NCBI GenBank assembly: GCA_900547025.1
Contig: UREZ01000072.1
Location: forward strand, 1 to 9,663
Reading direction: 5' to 3'
Length of the DNA: 9,663 nt
Source of the DNA: an uncultured Collinsella sp.
Lineage (GTDB): Bacteria > Actinomycetota > Coriobacteriia > Coriobacteriales > Coriobacteriaceae
This document shows positions 1-6,054 of this stretch, in pieces; positions within the stretch are counted from its first letter, which is position 1, and each line of letters starts with the position of its first letter. The position numbers and the translations under genes were made by a program. The notes under the pieces were generated by a model, which did no database searches, was not told the DNA's origin, and saw only the letters and a list, made by a program, of their open reading frames with translations.

Positions 1-1415
1 TCGGCGAGCTCCTCCTTGGAGAAGCCAGTGGCAAAGACGACGGCAGCAGCGATGACAAAGGAGATTGCCATACCGACGATAGCCCAGACGGTGTTCATCT
101 GGCCACCCTGCAGGTAGTTGGTGAAGACCAGGAAGTTGGAGGCACCGCCGGCCAGGTAGTAGGTAACACCCATGAGACCGGAGAACACAGCGCCGATAGC
201 ACCGCCGATAAACATACCGAGCATGGTGCGACGGAAGCGCATGAGGATACCGAAGAGCGCGGGCTCGGTGACGCCGCCGGCGATGGCGGAGATGACGTAA
301 CCCAGGGCGAGACCCTTCTCGTCGGGGTTCTCCATCTTGAGGAAGGCACCGAAGGCGCAGCCCCAGACAGCGGCCATAGCGCAGTTGGTGGAAACGAAGA
401 CGAAGGGATCGTAGCCGGCGGCGATGATCTGAACCTGAGCGAGCAGGATGACGGGCATGTGCATGCCGCAGACCACGAAGAGCTGCCAGAAGGCGCCGAG
501 GATGGCCATGACGATCAGGATACCGATACCGCCAAGGTCAGCAAGGCCAAAGAGGGCGTTGGCGATGAGGCTGCCGATCTCGTTGCCGATCGGCGCAAGG
601 ATGATGAAGGCGATGGGGATGGTGACGATCATGGTGCAGAACGGCGTGAAGACCGTGGACAGCACGTCAGGCATGACCTTCTTAAAGAACTTCTCGACAA
701 AGTACAGGACGGGCACCGAGAGGATGATCGGCAGGACGGACTGCTGGTAGTTGGCAGCGGCGATCTGGATGCCGTAGACGGAGATGATTCCGCCACCCTC
801 CTGAGTCGCGACACTCACGACGGACGGGGCCATGAGAGCGCCGCCGAGGAGCATGCCCAGAACCGGAGAGGCGCCGAGCTTCTTAGCAGCGGCATAGCCC
901 AGGTAGATGGGGATAAAGGTAAACGTGGCCTCGTACAGGGTGGTGTAGAGGAACGTGTAGGTCGGATCGGTATCGGAGAGAACGCCGAGCATGGTGGGAC
1001 CGAGGACCGCAGCGATGGTGCGGAACAGACCGCCGGCCATGAGCAGCGGAATCAGCTGGGTCATGGAGCCCGACAGATAGTCGAGGATGATATTGGGCAG
1101 GTTCTTGAGCTCGAACTTCTCCTTAGGAGCGTCGAGGTTCTCGTCGACTGCGGCACCCTGCTTAACGCCGGACATGGCGACGAACTCGGCGAGCACCTTG
1201 GGCACGTTCTGGCCGATGATGACCTGGAGCTGGCTGCCGGCGAACTGGCAACCCAGCACACCCTTGACCTTCTTGATCTTCTCCACGTCGGCCTTGCTGT
1301 TATCCTTGAGCGTCAGACGCAGGCGCGTCATGCAGTTGGTGGCGACGGCAACATTCTCCGCACCGCCCACGAGCTCGAGGACATCGGTGGCAATCTGCTT
1401 GTTATCTACTGCCAT
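1..1415 (-). CDS. PTS sugar transporter subunit EIIBC, glucoside/sucrose/trehalose type (partial, C-terminal end beyond window)
   Basis: A membrane permease of the phosphoenolpyruvate phosphotransferase system, which imports a sugar and phosphorylates it. Translating the minus strand from the ATG at 1415 gives 471 residues with no stop up to base 3, so the C-terminus is missing. Residues 1-85 are the EIIB domain, with the phospho-accepting Cys28 in TNCMTRLRL. From about residue 105 comes the EIIC domain, many hydrophobic segments with the conserved GVTEPALFG loop (Glu384). The start is supported by GGGGAGGGG just upstream. A hydrophilic stretch (SKEELA) begins at the cut edge. It could be a short tail or a linker to a fused EIIA domain; both occur in this family. 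The EIIC loop CGMHM has Met where many relatives have HW, so substrate should not be transferred from MurP, TreB or BglF. The gene is divergent from the esterase at 1906. Family assignment is firm, substrate unknown. Confidence 0.93.
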   Translation of the reverse strand, partial: MAVDNKQIATDVLELVGGAENVAVATNCMTRLRLTLKDNSKADVEKIKKVKGVLGCQFAGSQLQVIIGQNVPKVLAEFVAMSGVKQGAAVDENLDAPKEKFELKNLPNIILDYLSGSMTQLIPLLMAGGLFRTIAAVLGPTMLGVLSDTDPTYTFLYTTLYEATFTFIPIYLGYAAAKKLGASPVLGMLLGGALMAPSVVSVATQEGGGIISVYGIQIAAANYQQSVLPIILSVPVLYFVEKFFKKVMPDVLSTVFTPFCTMIVTIPIAFIILAPIGNEIGSLIANALFGLADLGGIGILIVMAILGAFWQLFVVCGMHMPVILLAQVQIIAAGYDPFVFVSTNCAMAAVWGCAFGAFLKMENPDEKGLALGYVISAIAGGVTEPALFGILMRFRRTMLGMFIGGAIGAVFSGLMGVTYYLAGGASNFLVFTNYLQGGQMNTVWAIVGMAISFVIAAAVVFATGFSKEELA

Positions 1416-1438
1416 GGGACCCCTCCCCATATCATCGT

Positions 1439-1464
1439 GTGCCTACCCGTTTGGACGTAGGCAC
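1439..1464 (-). repeat. Perfect 8-bp inverted repeat in the permease 5' leader
   Basis: GTGCCTAC (1439-1446) and GTAGGCAC (1457-1464) are perfect reverse complements separated by 10 bp. In the permease transcript this would form a hairpin ending 23 bases before the start codon and roughly a dozen bases ahead of the ribosome site. No T-run follows, so it is not a standard terminator. It could be an RNA control element or a DNA operator. It does not resemble the known BglG/LicT antiterminator target by eye. Confidence 0.5.
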
Positions 1465-1521
1465 GCCTTTGGCGCGGCGACTATAACCCCTTACGGCTGC
1501 CGAGCCCTTGGATACGCTGTC

Positions 1522-1563
1522 GTAAACAATCTGTTTACTGAACGTTTACAGCGCTTAGTTTAC
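1522..1563. promoter_or_regulatory. Cluster of four GTTTAC boxes (one inverted, three direct)
   Basis: GTAAAC at 1522-1527 pairs with GTTTAC at 1533-1538 as a perfect inverted repeat with a 5-bp spacer. Further direct GTTTAC copies start at 1544 and 1558. The first three start exactly 11 bp apart, about one helical turn, so they present the same DNA face. Such phasing is usual for response regulators and other multimeric binders. The cluster lies 107-148 bp upstream of the permease start. Function as an operator is inferred; the repeats themselves are directly visible. Confidence 0.6.
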
Positions 1564-1606
1564 ACGCAGCGTTGAATTTGTGGCACTTTTGCCGTTTGCA
1601 GTCCGG

Positions 1607-1643
1607 TGAACGGTAGGAAATCGGGGGTGAACGTAATTGAACG
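1607..1643 (+). repeat. Three phased TGAACG direct repeats
   Basis: TGAACG occurs at 1607-1612, 1628-1633 and 1638-1643; a fourth copy is at 1539-1544, overlapping a GTTTAC box. Spacings of 21 and 10 bp are close to two and one helical turns. The first two copies share the longer form GGTGAACG. This is a second repeat family distinct from the GTTTAC boxes and may be bound by a different protein. Confidence 0.45.
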
Positions 1644-1722
1644 CTAAGGCATTACATATAGTACCGTTTATTAATAAATAGCCGTCTACGTGGGATTTTA
1701 TATAATCTGGCACCCAAATGCC

Positions 1723-1740
1723 TTGTTGACCCATCAACAA
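1723..1740. repeat. Perfect 7-bp inverted repeat, 4-bp spacer
   Basis: TTGTTGA (1723-1729) and TCAACAA (1734-1740) are perfect reverse complements around CCCA. It lies mid-way in the divergent region, between the two GTTTA clusters. It could be an operator half-site pair. A T-rich tail is absent on either strand, so a terminator is unlikely. Confidence 0.45.
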
Positions 1741-1758
1741 AAGCCCTGATAGATAGTA

Positions 1759-1806
1759 GTAAACGAGTGTTTAGCAGTTCATTGAGCGTTTGATGCGACC
1801 GTTTAC
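1759..1806. promoter_or_regulatory. Second cluster of GTTTA boxes
   Basis: GTAAAC (1759-1764, inverted), GTTTAG (1769-1774), a degenerate GTTTGA (1788-1793) and GTTTAC (1801-1806) are seen on the esterase side of the region. The 9-mer TGTTTAGCA at 1768-1776 recurs exactly at 1873-1881. Another related copy, GTTTAT, is at 1666-1671. A role as binding sites for the factor that binds 1522-1563 is inferred. Confidence 0.5.
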
Positions 1807-1836
1807 CGAGTTCATCTGCTTATTCTCTAATTCTGC

Positions 1837-1864
1837 TTTACACTAAACATGTTTAGATTGTATT
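1837..1864 (+). promoter_or_regulatory. Candidate esterase promoter with palindromic operator in its spacer
   Basis: TTTACA (1837-1842) resembles a -35 box, and TGTATT (1859-1864) is a weak -10 with a 16-bp spacer. The spacer holds a perfect 14-bp palindrome, CTAAACATGTTTAG (1843-1856), made of two inverted GTTTAG boxes. A protein bound there would block RNA polymerase, so negative control of the esterase is a reasonable inference. Transcription would start about 35 bp before the ATG. The palindrome is certain; the promoter is a guess from weak matches. Confidence 0.45.
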
Positions 1865-1905
1865 GCCGCGATTGTTTAGCACGCGCGGCGCAAGGGAGGC
1901 AGCTC

Positions 1906-3243
1906 ATGGAACTCAGATCGTGTACCTACGCAACCGTCACCACCTTGGGCGACTTTGGCCCCTGGATCAGCAAGGTCGTTCTCGACCTGCCCTGCACCGT
2001 GCGCGCCAACGATGTCGATGCGAACACTTTCCATATATATGTAGAGCGTCACGAGCGCACGGGCGAGATCCTGATGCGCAAGGAGCACGGCGCCGACCAT
2101 GCCGCGCCCTCCGTGGGTTACATCGACGTTCTCGCCGCGTATCCGTGTGACGAGAACGGCCGCAAGCTCGCCGTGGGCACCCATGTGGCACTCGAGGTCG
2201 CCGAGCAGCGCCTGACCAAAAAGATCGAAGGCGGCGTCATGGGCTCGCGCATGCTCGATGACCAGCTGCACATCACGCAGCTCGCGGCTCTTCCCGGCAA
2301 CGACGGCGACGACCCCACCTGCGGCCTGGTCTTCGATACCTGTCGCGGCGACATCTGCCCCGCACTCAAGGGCTGGAGCAATGCCGTACAAAAGACCGCC
2401 ATTGATGGCATCGCGCTCGAGTACGGCTTCTTTGAGCCCAGCTTTAAGGCAGAGGACTCGGCCTGCTTCAATCCCTTCGCGCCCGAGGCCACGGTCGTGC
2501 CCCAAAAGGCCCCGCTCGTGGTGTACCTACACGGCGCCGGCGAAGGCAAGGGCGCCACACAGGGCGAAGGCGCCACGCGCGCCTATACCGGCAACCGCGT
2601 GACAGCCATTAGCCAGGCGCAAATCCAGCGCTACTTTGGCGGCTTTGCCTGGGTGCTCGTGCCGCAGTCTCCGACGTTTTGGATGGACAACGGCGTCGAG
2701 CAGCTCGGTCGCTCCAACCAGAGCATCTACTCCCCCGTACTCAAAGCGCTCATTGACGAGTTTGTCGCCGAGTATGCCGAGCGTATCGACACCGACCGCA
2801 TCGTGATCGCTGGCCTTTCCAACGGCGGCTTTATGACCCTGCGCCTGTGCGCCGACTACCCCGATTTCTTCGCCGCGGGCCTTCCCTGCTGTGCCCCGTG
2901 GTACAACGCCACGGACGAGGACGTAGCCGCGCTCGCCAAGACGCCGCTGTGGTTTACGCACTCCAAGGGCGACGAGCTCGTGCCGCCGCAACAGACCGTG
3001 CTGCCGCTCACGGCGCGCCTGCGTGACGCCGGAGCCAACGTGCACCTCACCTACTTTAGCCATGTCGAGGACCTGACCGGGCGCTATCGCGAGGCCGACG
3101 GCTCGCCCAAGAAGACGTTCAACCACGGCGTGTGGATCCACCAATTCAACGACCTGTGTTATCAAGACTTCGACGGGGGTAACGTACTCATCGACGGCGA
3201 GCCGGTGGGCTGCTGGGAGTGGTCGGCCAGGGTCGATAGGTAA
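1906..3243 (+). CDS. Alpha/beta-hydrolase esterase with N-terminal Ig-like domain (prolyl-oligopeptidase-like superfamily)
   Basis: A serine hydrolase of 445 residues. Residues 1-130 look like a beta-rich Ig-like domain of the EstA type; the rest is the alpha/beta-hydrolase fold. Visible catalytic elements are the oxyanion-hole motif HGAGE (209-213), nucleophile Ser305 in GLSNGG, likely acid Asp356 in KGDELVPP, and His407 or His412 in FNHGVWIHQF. No signal peptide is seen, so it should act in the cytoplasm. I chose the ATG at 1906 because AGGGAGG (1893-1899) sits 6 bases before it; the in-frame ATG at 1849 lies inside the operator palindrome and has no ribosome site. The gene is divergent from a sugar PTS permease, which hints at removing acyl groups from an imported carbohydrate, but that is inference. 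Proteins of this type are usually annotated as prolyl oligopeptidase family peptidase or esterase; the substrate is unknown. Confidence 0.88.
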   Translation: MELRSCTYATVTTLGDFGPWISKVVLDLPCTVRANDVDANTFHIYVERHERTGEILMRKEHGADHAAPSVGYIDVLAAYPCDENGRKLAVGTHVALEVAEQRLTKKIEGGVMGSRMLDDQLHITQLAALPGNDGDDPTCGLVFDTCRGDICPALKGWSNAVQKTAIDGIALEYGFFEPSFKAEDSACFNPFAPEATVVPQKAPLVVYLHGAGEGKGATQGEGATRAYTGNRVTAISQAQIQRYFGGFAWVLVPQSPTFWMDNGVEQLGRSNQSIYSPVLKALIDEFVAEYAERIDTDRIVIAGLSNGGFMTLRLCADYPDFFAAGLPCCAPWYNATDEDVAALAKTPLWFTHSKGDELVPPQQTVLPLTARLRDAGANVHLTYFSHVEDLTGRYREADGSPKKTFNHGVWIHQFNDLCYQDFDGGNVLIDGEPVGCWEWSARVDR

Positions 3244-3254
3244 TCCGTCCCGGC

Positions 3255-3377
3255 GCGGGGCCGAGGGCTTAGTTTTGCAAACGTCCTCGGGCATGCATGG
3301 GTCGGCGCTTTGCGCTTCGCGCTGCGCCGACCCATGCCCCCTGTGGAATGTTTGCAAAACTAAGCCCCGGTCCCCGC
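3255..3377. repeat. 123-bp nested palindromic element (MITE/REP-like)
   Basis: The outer arms 3255-3282 and 3350-3377 match at 25 of 28 positions, including an unbroken 18-bp core, GGGCTTAGTTTTGCAAAC. Inside, GCATGGGTCGGCGC (3295-3308) and its exact complement (3324-3337) form a second stem, and the 15-base loop can fold again (GCG-CTT-CGC). No transposase, no T-tail and no good reading frame are present. It could be a dispersed non-autonomous repeat or a large transcript-end structure for the esterase gene. The fold is directly visible; its origin is not. Confidence 0.8.
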
Positions 3378-3413
3378 TGCGTTTCCATTGCTGTAGACCC
3401 TGGGCGAGCGCTT

Positions 3414-3428
3414 CCGGCGGGCCGCCGG
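3414..3428. repeat. Short GC-rich inverted repeat
   Basis: CCGGCGG (3414-3420) and CCGCCGG (3422-3428) are complementary around a single base. With a one-base loop it is more likely a DNA palindrome than an RNA hairpin. It lies about 80 bp before the DUF1593 start. Function unknown. Confidence 0.3.
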
Positions 3429-3506
3429 GTCGGTGGCGATGAGGGCGTGGGGTCCCGTCTTGCCCTGCGCGTAACTGGCTGAGATTTATTTGGTTGGAGC
3501 TTTCTT

Positions 3507-5018
3507 ATGTCCCAAGAGTTGACTCGGGTGATTGTTACTACTGATATGGAAGTCGATGATATGAACTCGCTCGTTCATTTGGCTCTGTATCTCAACTTGC
3601 TCGATGTTCAGGCTGTGGTGTACACGGCTTCGCAGTATCATTTTCTTGGGGATGGCGTGCATTCGCTTGGCGAGGTGAATCCGCATTGGCGTACCAAGGG
3701 TCACCGTTCCTATGAGTGGGATGTGGTGCCTCATGAGCCTGATCCGCTTGCTGGGGAGCTTCGTGAGTATCGACCGTTTCCTGAGCATTGGATCGAGAGC
3801 CTCTGGAGCAATGAGTATGCCCAGGCCTGGCCTCAGCTGCAGGCTAATGCGGCCGCTGCCGGCGAGTCTCCGTTTCCCTCGCCTGCTCAGATGATTGAGC
3901 GTACGTTTGTGGGCAATGTTGCCTTTGAAGGCGATGTGCGTGAGGAGTCTGAGGGTTCGCGCGTGATTGCTCAGGCGATTTTGGATGATGACCCGCGCAC
4001 GCTTTGGCTGCTCAGTTGGGGCGGTATGAATACGATCGTTCGCGCCCTGATGAGCATTGCCGAGCGCTATCGTGATACGCCTGAATGGCCTTCTGTGCAG
4101 CAGCATGTCTATCAGAAGGTGCGCGTGATGGGCGTTGCCGATGGCGTGGGGCAGGACAATTCTTGGCTCGACCATGGGCGTGAGCTCTTCCCCGATCTCA
4201 TCTTTTGGTGCGTGCCCTATATGTATGGCGGCTATGTCGATGCCAAGATGGCTCAGCCCGATTCGTTGCCGTTGTTCCAGGCTCCCTGGCCCGAGCAAAA
4301 TCTCACGCAGGGCAACGGCCCCCTTATGGCGCGCTATATGCTCTATGGCGATGGCAAGGTGTACGAAAACGAGCCCGAGAGGTTCCAGTTTGGCAAGCAT
4401 GCCCGCTTGGATTGGGGCTTAGAAGGCATGCCCGCGATGCAATTTGAGCGCGGCGATTTTATGGCCGAGGGCGACTCGATGACCTATATTCCGCTGCTGC
4501 CGTTTGGCCTGCGCGGCATCGATAACCGCGACTTTGACACGTTGCTCGGCCGCATGTTCCTTGACGGGCATCCCGACTCAGATGCGCCTGCCGGTTTTGC
4601 TGCCATAGGTACGCCGGTGGACGGCAACCCCAACCCCTATCTGCGCGCCTACCAGGAAGACTTCGCCGCTCGCGCGCAGTGGTGCGCCCATGAGCCCGCG
4701 GCCTGCTCGCATCCGGCGTATGTTGCCGAGGTCACGGGCGACATGAGCGCCGCGGCCGGCGAGCGCGTTGCTCTTGCAGCGACCATCGTCGACCCCGATG
4801 GCAGGGGCTTCGATGCTCATTGGAATGTCACCATGGGACCGTCGCGCTATGCAGGCGCTCAAGATCTGTCGCTATGGCAGGAATGCGCGACGGACGCCAC
4901 GTTCACCGTACCCGCCGACGCGCAGCCCGGTGACCGCTTCGTGCTCACCCTCAGCGTTAAAACCCGCGCCGAGCGCCCCTGCACCCGCTACGCCCAGGTC
5001 GCCATCACCGTCGCGTAG
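3507..5018 (+). CDS. DUF1593 protein (nucleoside-hydrolase-like domain plus Sde182 C-terminal domain)
   Basis: A 503-residue protein of the family named after the Saccharophagus cellulose-binding protein Sde182. Residues 7-310 form the nucleoside-hydrolase-like domain: the N-terminal VTTDMEVDDMN places Asp13, Asp17 and Asp18 where nucleoside hydrolases bind calcium, and LLSWGGMNTIVRAL fits a conserved family segment. Residues about 410-503 are a beta-sandwich ending in TRYAQVAITVA, as in Sde182 C-terminal domains. No signal peptide is visible, so it appears cytoplasmic, unlike many family members. The start has GGAG (3496-3499) 7 bases upstream. Up to roughly base 4550 the gene favours T-ending codons (GAT, GCT, CTT), then turns to the C-ending use of its neighbours. 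It stands alone between two palindromic elements. The activity is undetermined: glycoside or nucleoside cleavage and carbohydrate binding are all possible. Confidence 0.87.
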   Translation: MSQELTRVIVTTDMEVDDMNSLVHLALYLNLLDVQAVVYTASQYHFLGDGVHSLGEVNPHWRTKGHRSYEWDVVPHEPDPLAGELREYRPFPEHWIESLWSNEYAQAWPQLQANAAAAGESPFPSPAQMIERTFVGNVAFEGDVREESEGSRVIAQAILDDDPRTLWLLSWGGMNTIVRALMSIAERYRDTPEWPSVQQHVYQKVRVMGVADGVGQDNSWLDHGRELFPDLIFWCVPYMYGGYVDAKMAQPDSLPLFQAPWPEQNLTQGNGPLMARYMLYGDGKVYENEPERFQFGKHARLDWGLEGMPAMQFERGDFMAEGDSMTYIPLLPFGLRGIDNRDFDTLLGRMFLDGHPDSDAPAGFAAIGTPVDGNPNPYLRAYQEDFAARAQWCAHEPAACSHPAYVAEVTGDMSAAAGERVALAATIVDPDGRGFDAHWNVTMGPSRYAGAQDLSLWQECATDATFTVPADAQPGDRFVLTLSVKTRAERPCTRYAQVAITVA

Positions 5019-5077
5019 CAAGCGGCGGCACCCACATTCGGCACGGAGTGTCCCCAACTGCTACTCATTTAAGTACG

Positions 5078-5173
5078 TCCCCAATGACTACCCAGAAGTT
5101 GCGGTGGAATAGTTCCTGTTTGGCCTTCTAAGGCCGCCATTTAGGAACTATTTCACCGCAAGTTATTTGGGGA
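5078..5173. repeat. 96-bp imperfect palindromic element
   Basis: The main arms 5096-5117 and 5143-5164 match at 20 of 22 positions (core GAATAGTTCCT against AGGAACTATTTC). An inner hairpin has GGCCTT (5122-5127) and AAGGCC (5130-5135), and outer arms TCCCCAA (5078-5084) and TTGGGGA (5167-5173) also pair. A further TCCCCAA is at 5051-5057. It has no similarity by eye to the element at 3255-3377. It could be a dispersed repeat or a transcript-end structure after the DUF1593 gene; no long T-run follows. Confidence 0.75.
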
Positions 5174-5243
5174 TGAAAAATGGGCCATGTGTCCCAGTTG
5201 TGGAGACCTCTTGAGCCGTCTGGGTATCGTGAAAGATCGTGCG

Positions 5244-5288
5244 CTCCCCCATCATCAAAAGTGACACACGCTACCTGTTGATGGGAGG
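5244..5288 (+). promoter_or_regulatory. Possible ribosome-site-masking hairpin before the DUF4428 gene
   Basis: CCCATCA at 5248-5254 is the exact complement of TGATGGG at 5279-5285, and the adjacent upstream bases CTCCC (5244-5248, in a C-run that allows slipped registers) can pair with the rest of the Shine-Dalgarno GGGAGG (5283-5288). The loop is about 24 bases. Folding in the mRNA would hide the ribosome site of the first gene of the cluster. The pairing is visible; a control role is inference, and it could also be a DNA operator. Confidence 0.35.
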
Positions 5289-5293
5289 CAGCC

Positions 5294-6031
5294 ATGGGCT
5301 TCTTTGACAAGATGTTCGAGAAGAAAGAGTGCGCGATTTGCGGTACCGAGCTGGGACTTCTAGGTAAGACAAAAATCAATGAAGGCTACCTGTGCAAAGA
5401 GTGCGCCGGCAAGCTCTCCCCCTACTTTCACGGCTATCGCTCCAGCACCGCGGACGACATCCGTGAGCAACTCGCCTACCGCGAGGCCAACGCCGAGCGC
5501 CTGTCTTCGTTCAACCCCACGCGCACGCTTTCTGCCGGGCGCACCAATATTATGCTCGATGAGGACGCGGGCCTGCTGATCATCACTTCGCAGAGCCGCT
5601 GGCGCGACGCCAATCCCGACATCATCGAGTTCTCGCAGGTACTCGGCTGTGATATGGATATCGACGAGCATCGCACCGAGATTTACCGCGAGACCAAGGA
5701 CGGCGAGCGCGAGAGCTACAATCCGCCGCGCTACGACCTGGATTACGACTTTAATCTGACCATCCACGTCAACACGCCGTACTTTACCGAGATCAACCTG
5801 CGCGTGAACGACTCCACCATCGATCAGCGCGGCTCCATCGAATATCGCGAGGCCAAGCGCCAGGCAACCGAAGTCCGCGATGCGCTGGTGCAGCTGCGCC
5901 AGGAGACACGCGACAGCGTCGTGGCCGCCAAGGCCCCCAAGACCGCGGTGACCTGCCCCTTCTGCGGAGCCACCACCATTCCCGATGCCAGTGGGCGCTG
6001 CGAATACTGCGGCGGCGCCATCGGCGCATAG
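5294..6031 (+). CDS. DUF4428 domain-containing zinc-ribbon protein
   Basis: A 245-residue soluble protein. Residues 10-50 match the DUF4428 pattern: two CxxC pairs (Cys13/16 and Cys34/37) around a GLLGKTKINEGYLC-like stretch, expected to bind one zinc. Residues 70-205 are a beta-rich middle region without recognised motifs, followed by a charged helix. Residues 221-239 form a second zinc ribbon (Cys221/224 and Cys236/239, CPFCG...CEYCG). No signal peptide or membrane segment. The start is set by GGGAGG (5283-5288), 5 bases before the ATG. It is the first gene of a tight same-strand run: the next gene begins 23 bases after its stop and also carries zinc ribbons, so the two products may contact one another. 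Domain naming is fairly sure; molecular function is unknown. Confidence 0.85.
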   Translation: MGFFDKMFEKKECAICGTELGLLGKTKINEGYLCKECAGKLSPYFHGYRSSTADDIREQLAYREANAERLSSFNPTRTLSAGRTNIMLDEDAGLLIITSQSRWRDANPDIIEFSQVLGCDMDIDEHRTEIYRETKDGERESYNPPRYDLDYDFNLTIHVNTPYFTEINLRVNDSTIDQRGSIEYREAKRQATEVRDALVQLRQETRDSVVAAKAPKTAVTCPFCGATTIPDASGRCEYCGGAIGA

Positions 6032-6054
6032 CCCCGGCACGGAAAGGACCGATC

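Larger units (their letters stand above)
1416..1905. promoter_or_regulatory. Divergent control region between PTS permease and esterase
   Basis: No convincing gene lies here. The stretch is visibly richer in A/T than both flanking genes and is crowded with short repeats: GTTTA-type hexamers, TGAACG copies and several perfect inverted repeats, listed separately. A perfect TATAAT is at 1701-1706 on the plus strand but has no good -35 partner. The minus strand has TATAGT at 1480-1485, about 65 bp before the permease start, also without a clear -35. The geometry (two divergent starts about 490 bp apart) and repeat density suggest a shared, multi-operator regulatory region. The regulator is not encoded in the window. 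Confidence 0.7.

Noticed and set aside
459..1460. Plus-strand open frame of 333 codons
   Set aside because: It is antisense to the PTS permease, whose translation shows clear EIIB and EIIC motifs; the plus-strand product is low-complexity Asp/Gly/His-rich and has no ribosome site.
1701..1706. Perfect TATAAT as a main promoter
   Set aside because: No acceptable -35 hexamer 15-19 bp upstream and no extended -10, so it is noted but not called.
1555..1740. Small minus-strand frame of 61 codons in the control region
   Set aside because: It starts with TTG without a ribosome site and overlaps the repeat-rich regulatory DNA.
1522..1879. CRISPR array or DnaA-box origin as explanation of the repeats
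   Set aside because: The repeats are only 6-9 bp, irregularly spaced and in both orientations; they do not match TTATCCACA, and no dnaA or cas gene is near.
1849..1905. Upstream ATG extending the esterase by 19 residues
   Set aside because: No Shine-Dalgarno precedes it, it lies in the operator palindrome, and a strong AGGGAGG precedes the ATG at 1906.
1876..3357. Overlapping minus-strand open frames of 209 and 276 codons (1876-2505, 2527-3357)
   Set aside because: They are antisense to the esterase, which shows a full catalytic set; the second also runs through the palindromic element.
3486..4400. Minus-strand open frame of 304 codons
   Set aside because: It is antisense to the DUF1593 gene, which has recognisable motifs and a ribosome site.
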